A stretch of DNA of 64,000 nt from positions 12,827,744 to 12,891,743 of the forward strand of contig JAXIVH010000010.1 of the NCBI GenBank assembly GCA_036785325.1, given 5' to 3'. A program made the position numbers and the translations under genes. The notes beneath the pieces are model-generated. The model was given only the letters and a program-made list of their open reading frames with translations. It was not told the DNA's origin and made no database searches. Of the stretch, positions 49,801 to 61,800 are shown one piece after another. Origin of the DNA: Urophycis tenuis (Eukaryota; Chordata; Actinopteri; Gadiformes; Phycidae). Position 1 is the first letter of the stretch; each line of letters opens with the position of its first letter.

Positions 49801-52800
49801 CGGCATATCCCTTTAACTTACCTTCCCTTATGATACCATAAATATACTACCTTACATTATCATAACATCTTAGCACCTTAGCACCTACACATCTACATGA
49901 TGGACACACCTACATGATGACATGACATCTTAACAATAGTGATTGGACAAATTTCTTTCTGACATCACGTTCTGCCCAAATTCATTGGCATGTAATGTTT
50001 CAGACCCCACAGTCGAGGTCAATAGGTACAAAGATGAGGTTCAACCAGTTCCTCTGAGCGACTTCGACGTCCAATCAAAAGAGGAGTTACGATCAATGAA
50101 CATCCAATCAGCAGAAGCCAGACACACGGACCTTTACAGCTGTAAAGCCATGACTGATGTCCGTATAGAATCCAAGGTGGATGTTTCAGGTGATCAGCAC
50201 ATTTTAAGTTTTAAAATCACTAATTTGCTTAAGGCTTGGCAATTGCTAAAAATGTCCATCATTTTATAAACAAGCATAAGGCGTCTTACAATGTGTAAGC
50301 ATTTTTTGTTATTTGGGATAAATCATTGATCTAGTCTTAAACTCTTTAAGAAAACAGTGTGCATGATGGACTCTACAAACTGACACTTGTTAAAGCTATA
50401 CTGTATATACACCTTGAAATGTACACAATTTAACACTTGCACTGCACTTCAGTGAAAACTATTTTTAGTTAATGCATTAACAATGAAATAGTACTTATCG
50501 TTGACCAAGTCAACAACACCACAATAACATCCTATTAAGTACAATATTTTATTTTTGTGCACTGAGCAAGCATTCCCCCCCACACCCAGTTTTCCCACCA
50601 GGGACTTTGGTCCTCTCGCATTGCTGCTGCATGTCAATGTTTAGCTCAGATCTTATGAGGATCTTCTGTTGTATGTTGCTTGTAACCTAATGAAACAACA
50701 CCTGTAGCTCCTGTCTGGTCTTCAATGGCCCCAGAGGCTGGAAGAGGCCAGTCTCTCGAGGCAGCAGAGCCCAGCTCCCAGCAGAGCAAGACCGCACATC
50801 TCATAAGCCATGCCCAATCGTCCAGTGAGGACAAAGAGAATCCCCAGCCAAAGTGTGGGACTATCAACCAATCAGAGGACAGAAAGAGGACAGTGGTTAT
50901 GCAACCAGCCACAACTGTGTCTTCATTCTCTGGGGTGTGCAATCTTAAAACAGATGATGGTTCAGATTTCAACGATTGCTATGTGGAGGTGAAAGGTGAC
51001 ATGCAAAGACTTCTCGTGGATGCCAATATTTGGTTGCAACTAATGACTCGTTTCTCTGCCACCCTCATATGATCCATGGGCAATGGATAGCTTCATTATG
51101 CCTTTATTTTGTTAAAGAGCTCAATATCATCTCAAATGAATTAAACAGCTGCTTCATCTTGATCACATCTGTCATGGATTGACCCCATTCCATTATTCTT
51201 TTTTCCCCATCTTCATCAAGCGTTTGAATGCTTTTTTTTAAGTAGAACGCTTATCATTTGATGTGAAGCTTTATGAAGGGTGCTAGACCTTCGACAAGTC
51301 TCTTGGAAACATCCCTAACCTTGCCTTAATCAAATGCAATACTGCAAACTTCCATCATTAATCTCCGTCACTTTCATAGCTCATGTGCTGCATTGACTAG
51401 AGCTACATGGTTTTAATCAGCAGGCCTTGGAAGCAGCTTATCTAATCTCGCAAATCTTGGCTGTGAACTGCTGTTTGAAACATTTTAAAAAACACCTATT
51501 TAAAAAAAAAAACACTAAAACGTTTATTTATTGATTTCTTAATCTTGTTTTATTCTACAGTGCATCCGGTAACATTCGTAAACAGCCCAGAGGAGGAGCG
51601 TTTCAAAAGCGTTGTGGAACATGGCCAGCTGGTTCTAGCGTGCGAGGTGTCGCGGCCGGACGCCCCGGTCCAGTGGTACATGGACGGAGTAGAAATTCAA
51701 GCGAGCGACAATGTTACAATGAGAGCAGCTGACACCGCGAGAATTCTGACTATCCACAGCGCCCGGCTGTCGGACACAGGGACGTACACATGCAGAGCTG
51801 GAGACAGCGCTTTAATCTTCAAGGTTAACATACGAGGTAATGTCCGGGGAAAACATGTCTGCCACCTAAACACCATGGACATTATTTAGTTTAAAATAAC
51901 TGCTGTTAATGATCAGGCCATGACGTGATGTGTTGCTTTTTGTTGATATTAAATAGTGAGACCTGCACAACAACCTTTTCACTATTTACAATTATATAAA
52001 ATTTGTCATAAGTACATTAGTAACAATATGGTTGATTGACTATTGGTGGATGGCTTTATTCTGTATTAGTCTGAACGACTTGAATAATTGAAAATCAAAA
52101 AGTAGAAACCGCAGGTTTAAATTTTAGTGTGGCTTTAATGTTCAGTTCAGGTTTAATGTTCAATGCAGCTTTAATGTTGAATTGACATGAATTACGCTTT
52201 CTCTGAAGAGCCCCCAGTGTCAATAGTTTACCCCAAAGAAGACGTCCATCTTGAGCGCCATGTGCCAGAGGAAATTATCCTCAGCTGTGAGCTGTCCCGC
52301 CCAAATGGTGTGGTAAACTGGTACAAGGATGGCCAGAAGTTGCAGGAGAGCGAAAACATCAAGCTCAAGGTGGAAGGCCCCTACCGAAGACTTAAGATTC
52401 TTTGCAGCGGAGTTGAGGATTCTGGGGAGTATGTTTGTGACACAGCAGACGATTCCATATTCTTTCACCTCAAAATCACAGGTAATTCAACCTGAATGTT
52501 ATGGCACAATGGCTACAGCATACCCCGGCTATTTGTTGCTGTTGAGTAGCTTTCAGGGGGTTTCACATTTATCACAAGCAGTTGATGCTTTAGCTGATGG
52601 GGCTGGTTCATTTGCTGACCAAGCATGTTTTAGATGCATTGGTTTTTGGACTGCTGGAGAATTGATCGAATCCATTTGTAACCCTCACAGGTCAAATCAG
52701 GTTGTATGCACATGTTTTTTTTTTATGTTTTGTGTAGGGATTTGAAGTTGTCATCAAACACTCTACTACTAGTGCGTATACTGTTGCTGAGCTGCTCGGT

Positions 52801-55800
52801 GTTCAAAACAGGAAGCTTGAGTCTATTTTTGATGTGGAAACAAAGTAGTGGTGGGAAAACGGTGTTTCATATTGTTGGAAATGATCTCTGATTGACAACA
52901 CCAGTCGGTATCAAAGACAAAAACCAAAAACAGTCCGTACATAACAAGTAACCAATTAACTATCTTCTTGTTGAAATGATCTGGCGTGCGTTTGTTTCAT
53001 CCTCCAGAACCGCCTGTTCGAATCGTGTCTCCCAGCCAGTCCCAGATGGAGCTCTGCCAGCAGACGTCGGAGAGGATGGTGCTGAGTTGCGAGATTTCAC
53101 GGGCCAATGCTTTGGTGCGCTGGTACCGGGATGGGCTGGAGGTGGAGGAGAACAACAACCTGATCCTGGAGGTGGACGGGGTCTACCGCAGACTCATCAT
53201 CCCCGAGACCACCGTCCAGGACTCTGCCGAGTATGTATGTGACACGGCTGACGACTCGGTCACGTTCTTCGTCAACATAGCAGGTAATTATCTTTCCATT
53301 ATTATTCATTATTATTCATGACTATTACTACTGTTGTTTAACTATATTCAATCAATGTTTTTATTAGTGTCATGGAATTCTGCCTTTTTTCAGTTTTTTA
53401 TCCTTATTATATCATAGTTTTTGTTATAGTTGGCAGATTTGTTTCATGAAAATGCTATACACATGTAAAAAAAATAAACAACATACCCCTTTTTATTTTA
53501 AATGCTTTTGAAAATACACAATTATACATATACATATATACAAATTATATCACAACAACGATGATTGCTTGCTACAGATTTGTTTGTGTCCTCCTCTCCA
53601 CACAGAGCCTCCCGTTCGCTTTGTGCGTCCGAGGAAGATGGCGAGCGTCGTGGAGATGTTCACCGGCGAGGCGCTGGTGCTCGACTGTGAGGTGTCCCGC
53701 GCCAACGCCGAGGTCACCTGGAAGAAGAACGGCGAGGAAGTGGAGGACACCAGAAAGGTGACCATTCTGGAGGACGTGGTTCTGCGCCAGCTCACCATCC
53801 ACTGCCTGAGCCTGGAGGACGCCGGCCGCTACGTCTGTGATGCCAAGGACGACGTCATGGACTTCCAGGTCAAAGTCAAAGGTATCTGCTCTGCTCCGTT
53901 CATTCACACCTATTCGTTGATGGTTAATTGGATCATTGAATGATCATTGCTTGATTGAATGATCAATTGAGGTATTCATTGATGGACTGATCAATTATTG
54001 CATGCCGCTTCCAGAGCTCCCCATTAGAATCCTGGGGAAGACGGACGCCAATGCAGAGAAGCAGTTCCTGGTGTCCGACGACATCATCTTGGTGTGCGAG
54101 CTGTCGCGGGCCAACGCGTCCGTCAGCTGGTACAAAGACAACGTACTGATTGACCACAACGAGCGGTTCTGTTGCGAAGAGCAGGGAGCTTTCCGGTCGC
54201 TGGTGGTGCTCAGCGCCGAGATGGAGGATTCTGGAGAGTACGCCTGTGACGCCGGAGATGACAAGATGGTGTTCTGCATCACCGTCAAAGGTAATATCAC
54301 CACCACGGCGCATTAGCGTCAACACTTTTCTGATCCTCCTGTAAGCAGTGGGCAGTAGCTTAATTGATCCTCTGCTTGGTGCAATATCCCATGTCTGTAG
54401 CCTAGCTGTAGGGATCCTAGAAAAACATGCACTTATTCCTAGGATGTTCCTTTATTTATTTGAGATCATTGCTGTGTACCCTGAATGCTTACTACTTAGC
54501 CTTTTCGACAGATGCTATGATCCAAAGTGATTTTCCAGTGAATTGAGATACAGGTCATTAGGACAGGTACAGACAGGTACAGACAGGTACAGACAGGTAC
54601 AGATACAGGTACAGACAGGTACAGATACAGGTATGGTCAGGGCATCTTGCTGAAGGACGCCTACAGGGAGACTGCGGATATTGGGATAAGAACCCAGAAC
54701 ATTTGGGCTGGGAGTCAAATACTCAACTACTAGCATATCCCCACCCCCCCATGCATGTGCGCCCACAGAACCCCCTGTGCAGATCATTGGGAACTCTGGC
54801 ACCCCAGAGCAGCACATTCTGGTGGCCGGAGATGACCTAATTTTGGAGTGCGTGGTCTCTCGCCCCGACGCCCCCGTACAGTGGCTATGGAACAGCAAAC
54901 TGCTGAAATCTGATGACCGTATCAAAATCGACAGCTGTGACGTTGTACGCAGACTGGTTCTCTCTGGGCTTCGACCCTCCGACTCTGGGAAATACATCTG
55001 CGACGCCATAGACGACAAAATGATCACGTTAGTCGAAGTCCAGCGTAAGTTCTGGTTGAATATATTTTTGTGTCCACTCATTGTTATTTGGTTGCCCGTC
55101 TCTTCCTTCTTGCAACAGTGTGCACGTTGAGTTTGCCAGTTGCCGGATGTCCATGAAATGTACTTTTGATTGATTTCTCCCTTAGAGCCACCAGTCAAGT
55201 TTGTGAACAAGCAGCCAAACAAGAACATCTCTGCCTATGAAAATGAGTGTGTCTCGCTGTGTGCCGTTGTGAACCAAGAAAAAGCAAATGTGCGGTGGCT
55301 GAAAGATGGCCGCCTGCTAAACGAAGACAACGTTCATATTTCCAGCAATGGCGCAAGCCACAATCTCAGCATTAACCCCCTGAGGCTAGCCAATGCTGGA
55401 GTGTACGTCTGCGACGTGAACACAGATGAGATGATTTTCACTGTCATTGTCAAAGGTAAGAAGCTAGACACTTCATAGTTTTTTAGATGTCCTATTCCCT
55501 AGAAGAATTCACTTAGCATAGCTACTGAATGATTGCCTCAGCACTGACTTTGAAATAATATTTACCATTTAGCAGCGTTATCATTCAAAGCAACTTAGAA
55601 AGAATAAAGATACAGGCCATTAATAAGCAAGTAGGTGTTTGGCATCTTGCTCAAGGATGCCTACAGGTAGGTTGTGGACATGGGGGGGTGAACCACATAC
55701 TTTTGGACTGGTAGTCAAACACCCTAGGCAGACACCCTTAACTAGCATAGCTATTGAATTGCATTGCTACTGAACTGACGACTCTAAAATAGCCGTTCCT

Positions 55801-58800
55801 TTGTTATTGTTGCTCAGAAATGAAAGCGACATTTAGCCGACCTCTGGAGAACATAACAGGGCTAAAGGGCGGCATGCTTACGTTGCGATGTGAGCTCAAC
55901 AAGCCTAAAGGAGACGTCCAGTGGCTCAAGGATGGCCAGGAGATCTCCCCGAGTCGCCGACACACAATAAGGGCACAGGGGCGGGAGAGGAGCTTCGCCA
56001 TCCATCAGCTGGTGGAGGAAGACATGGGAGAGTACACCTGCGAGTCCACCGACGACAGGACCTCCGCTGTCCTCAGCGTGGAAAGTAAGAAAACACAAAA
56101 ACCTCAGGTTGCCTCCAGTTATTACTAAAAGGTTTGGCTGTTTATATGGACATTTCTTACTATTGCAAGGAACTAGGTACTATCGTACTATTCAAAGTTT
56201 TATCGGATCATGGTAGCATGGCCTGCATATAAACGATAATATCCCACCTTCATAGACACGTTACTCCCGTAAATAAATGAGTGAAAATAAAGTAAATGGA
56301 CAATTCTCAAAGCACAATCATAGCAATAGACAGCCACAACGACCAGTCACAACAACAACCATGGTGAACCCCATTTTCACGGAAACATCGCTCTTCTCAG
56401 CCCCTCGCACGGTGGAGTTTGTCGCCGAGCTCCACAACATCACGGTGCGCGAGGGGGAGGACGCCACCTTCAAGTGCGTGGTCTCACCCGAGGACACGCG
56501 ACTGATGTGGCGCCTCGGCGGCGAGCCGGTACCCAGGGAGGACGAGAGGTTCGTTGTCTCGAGCAACGGCCTCTGTCACACCTTCTGCATCAAAAAGTGC
56601 AGAGTGTCGGACAGCGCCAGGGTAACGGCTGACGCTGAGGGACTGGCGGTGTCCAAGGCCAACCTCCAGGTTCAAGGTGAGTGGAAGCCCTGACACCACC
56701 ACACATCCATCCAGCCAATCAACACAATATCTCCTTTCAAAGTTTTTGTCGCTTTTTTCCCGAGAGACTTACAGTGAATTCAGAGACCCGTCATTAATGA
56801 GCAGGTAAGGGTTAGGCCTTTTTCTCAAGGATGTCTAATGGGGATCCAACCCAGCCAGCCCCGGCTGTGACTTGAATACCCACTGTATTGCCCCTTCGCT
56901 TCCATTTGACTGTATTGTGCTACTGTATTTTACTGACATGCTTGTGGGACATGTTTTTTTTTACCTTTGCACGTTTGTGAGTAAGAAACAGCAGTTTTTT
57001 GACGGGAACGATGGACCCGCCCTATGCATGAACAGCATATATGCGATAAATAATAACCCCCTTCAGACAAGTTTAAATTATTGAAGAGGCGCCTTTGACG
57101 GCTAGCGCTTAACGGCTTCTCCTGTTAGGATTCCTTTCAGTAACTGACAGAGACAAGTGGTATGGTGAGGCTGGGGGGGGGGGTTGAGCCGCTGCAGGGA
57201 GGTGGAGCTAGCTAGCTAGCATTTACTATGAGCCGTCTGTGTCTGTACATTTGTTCAAACATTGGTTTGCCAAATGGGGTATACTGCTGTTAATATACCA
57301 TTGGCGATTGTGTTGTATTGGCGTATACAATGCTATTCTACTACTTTATTCTACTACTGCTGTGGCATTCCTGTTTGGGATCAATAAAGTACTATCTTAA
57401 CTCTTATCTTACAATCATGCTGCGTAGAGAGGGACTGTATCAGTATAGTAGAGACTGAGTGGGTGGACTGTCCCCCTGTCTCTCTCACTCTCTGGCTGTC
57501 CAATGTGATCCCGTCCGGCTGAACGGCTGTTTTCTCATTCTTTGTGTTGTGTGTCCCCCAGAGCAACAGGTGCTCTTCACCAAAAGCATGGCGCCCGTCA
57601 TTGCCGAAGAGTTTGGCGAGGCAATGCTGGAGGTGGAAGTGAGCCGGGACTCCGGGGAGGTGCAGTGGATGAGGCAGGGGGTGCTGCTGCACCCTGGGGC
57701 CAAGTACAGCCTGAAAGAGAATGGGTGCAAACGCACCCTGACTGTTCACAAGCTGGTCATCGCCGACCGGGGCACCTACAGCTGCGAGTCGCTCCACGAT
57801 CGCACACAAGCCCAGCTCACTGTGGAGCGTGAGTGTGTACAGAGTTTGTGTCACCAATATGCTGTTGACGTCTGTTTATCAACTGCCATCACCCGACCCC
57901 CACCCTACCACTCCCCCGAGCCAACACACACACTTTTTCTACGACCTATCAAACTCTTTTCCATCTCTTGACTCACTCTCTGGCTCTTAGCAGTGTAGTT
58001 GAAATCCAAACGTATGTAGCTATTCGCTGTTGACGTCTGTTTACCCACCACCATCGCCATCACCCCTCCCCTCTCTCTCACTCTCCCATCTCCCACCTCT
58101 CTCTATCTCTATCGCTCTATCAATGTTTCTGAAAACAAACCCCGATCAACTGCGTCAGAGTAATATGAGTGAAGGGCTTTGGGGGTGGGATGTGACAGAT
58201 TCTGACAGGTGATTGGCTGAACACTCAAAACTCAATCAGAGTCGCAGCTTTTTGTGTTGGCACCGGATTACCGCGCCCCCGGTCATTTTACTAATGCCTT
58301 AAACCAAAGGAAGTACTTATTACGTAACTAAGTGAATAAGACTTTGACTTTAGCCGTCGTTATTGCGCTAAAACAGCTGAACTTGGATGTCTGTGATGAA
58401 AGTCTAATATGGCGTATGTTAAGTTTGACCCAAAACTACACAGTCAGAAGCGATATTGTGTCAGCTTGTCATTATGAAGACACGCGTGTTTGTCTCCGAG
58501 CGTGGTTCTGAGTGGGCGTAGCCGCTTGATCTGAGTTTGAGGCAGCCCTTTCAACACTGCTGCGGCTGGGAAAGGGGAAAGTCTGGGCTTCGGGGCGGCA
58601 GGGGTGTTGGCACAGCCTATGAATTTGGATCTCCTCTTGTTGCGTCTAAATTTAATCACTGGCCTTCGAAACTGAGGTTGTTGTCATCAGGTCTCCAAAA
58701 TAAACAGTGCCTTTTTTCCAGGAGGAATGCCCATCTGCGTCGGAATACATTTAAAATGTTGGCAGTTTCAGGGCTGGCTTTCATGTGAAGCCCCGTGTTC

Positions 58801-61800
58801 AGATGACAAAATACCTCGTCTGGTCTTTTCCACCACCACCCACTGGGTCCATTGTTTGGCCCCAGTGCCAGAAAGATATACTGTTCCTGAAATATGCTTT
58901 GTTCTTTTTTTCTCATCTTATTTCTGTATTCATTCATTTAATCCCCCCCTGATTCAGTGACTGATTCATGACATCTTTCTCTACAGTGCGAAAAGTCACC
59001 ATCACCAAGGGTTTGAAGGACATCCGGACCACCGAGAGAGAGACGGCGTCGTTTGAGGTGGTTCTGTCCCATGCCAATGTCCCCGGCTCTTGGTTGAGGA
59101 ATGGTGTCCAGCTAAAGCCCACCAACCACTGGCGCATCAGTACCAAAGGTCACATTCACAGCCTGACAGTGTCCAACCTGGCCGTCGAAGACACAGGCAG
59201 CTTCTCCTTCTGCGTGGACAACCTCAAGACCTGTGCCAGGCTCGTTGTCAGGGGTAGGCAGTAGTGGTGCTCATAAAAAGTACACATTTGATACCCAACA
59301 GATATGCTATATCTACATCACGTCAGTGCAGAGGAATTCTGTATAGTGGTGGGATGACCCGAGATGTCTGTAATGTCTGGAGTGTCCCGGGCGGAGTATG
59401 TCAGTGTGGTTAAGACACCAAATAAGGTTTGAAGTAAGACCGGGCTTCAGGGTTAGGTTTTCAAAATGAGTTCCAGAAAGTAATTAAAGTATTTGAATAT
59501 TTGTGAGTACTAGAAAAAAGGACAGAAAGACACAAAACTGAGTGCAAAGTTCAAAACATGACATTCAACATCCATTCCTAATTATATCTTCTTTTTTCAT
59601 CATGTAAGCTGAAACATGTCGTCTAAGTTATCCCTTTGATGGTGGACCTCAAGCTAATAAAGCGAGTGAAAGCGGTCCCACTGGCCGTAGCACTGCAGTT
59701 TTATAATAAGAAAGAAACCAGGCTAGACTGACGTTAGCGACACTAAATAGCCTAGCGTGACCCTGAGGAGGCGTGTCAATTATATCAAATGTTAGTTTAA
59801 CCACAATGCTGTAAAATAAGCCGGGCCTCCTCATCCCCCGGCATACAGCCGGGGCCTTATCCCCTTTGAGCTAGTGACTGAAGTGCCCTGGATGACAATT
59901 GGATCAAAATGTCATCACTGAAAATTGGAGTCCCTATACAGTAGCTTAAATATAGGCTACTGTTGTAGCGCCACACATATAACCGCACACCATTCCTTTG
60001 GATGCACCGGGACCGGGACTATGTGCATGGAATGTGTTGTGTGTTTGGGTGTGTGTCTTGCAATGATCTCTTGCGAATTTGACTTTGAATTCAAATTACC
60101 ACAATGGGTTCAAGATGTTGAACTTTGGGGCAGTTGGAATATACTTAATTTGAGTAAGACACCACTAATTCATATGACCACAATGGGTTCACGATGTTTG
60201 AGACTTTTTAGGGCATTTGATTAAGGCACTTCACTTTGATGAAGGCCCTTTCAATGCAATTATGGTGAGGAGAAGCTCATGAGGATTAAAAAGCTTAAAA
60301 AGGAATACATTGCAATTGCAATGTATTACAATACATTGCAATATCAATGCTTGCAATACAAGCATTGATAGTTTGTTATAGAGGGATATTACAACACAAA
60401 TAAGAGGTGCAGGTTTTAAGCACTCATTGTATCTCACTTTATCTCTCAAATATATATCTGTGATCCAGACTTATTTATTGTTCCTGTTGCGTTGTTTCCC
60501 TTGCTCAGCATTTTCATTGCTGTTCAGCAGGAAAGAAATATCAATATGCAAACATATTTTAATGATCAACTGATTGTCATTTCCCAAATCCAGAACCACC
60601 GGTGACGTTCCTCAAAAAACTGGAGGACCAGAAGTTTCCAGAAGGTTCAGTGGCATCGATCGAATGTGAACTGTCACGACATAACGTGGACGTTCGATGG
60701 ATGAAGGCAAGAATTTCAGCATATACACACCAAGATACGGACATGATGCATAGGAAATCCACAAAAATAGCCCAGTCACAACAAATTCTACACAACCATC
60801 CGTGGACAAAGTATTTGATAACTACTATCCATCCCCATAGCATCACATGCGATAGGTTCCCTCTAGATTGAGGCTTTACACCATCTAAATGGAGAAGCAG
60901 GGCTCAGGTGGCTCAGTGTGTTAGCTCTGATGCTAACCCCCCTAAGTCCAGGGACCTGGGGTTCTGTCTGACAAGCATGTTGTCCCTTAGTTTTAACTGG
61001 GTTTTCTCCAGGGACTATGGTCCATTGTACACTTAGGTGTTCACCGAATTTCCAAAGAATGTTGGCTAGGCTAACTGGCTAAGCTAACTGGCTGCTGAGG
61101 CGAATCACTTAGACTAAGTTACTGCTGAAAGTTCAGTGTGTGAGCATGCATAAAAGCATGGCAGCAAATCCAGGATGTTTCTCGACCTCGAGGCACCTTC
61201 TTGGGATAGGTTTGAATACTCAATAATCTCACCCGGTCCCCAGAATGGAACAGAGGTGAAGCCAGGAAAGGACCTGCGTATCTTCGCCATGGGGAGAAAA
61301 CGCTTCCTGCAGATCATGAAAAGTGTTGTGGGTGATTCTGCCGTGTACACATGTGACGCAGCGGACACCTCTACTTCCTGCACGGTGGACATCTACGGTA
61401 AATCAAATGGTTCTCCCTGAACTCTCTTAGGCCAAACTAGTGGGCTGTAAACATATCCAAAAGTGACTTCAGATTCTAAAGTGACTTCAGATTCAGATAC
61501 ATGTTATATGGTCTTGCCAGCCTTCATAACTTGGACACTACCTCTGGTCCCATAGCGAATACCCTTCATCTGGTCCTTGCTGGGGACCAAAGGTAGTTAT
61601 GTAGTCTGCGTGGGGATATCCTGCCAACCTAGCTACAACATTGCCATCTACAGGACTATGGATGTTATTACAGTCCCTGGCAAACTGCAAGAGGATAGGC
61701 AACACGAGAACAATGCCCTGTTACTATTAGTATAATTGCTACCAATAATCCAATAGCACGTCAAGGTGGCCTTGCTAAAAGGGTCACAAATGATTTAGCC

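Noticed and set aside
54515..55228. 237-residue minus-strand frame
   Set aside because: It spans the SINE with a ten-base repeat and the antisense of exon 25. It is a shadow, not a gene.
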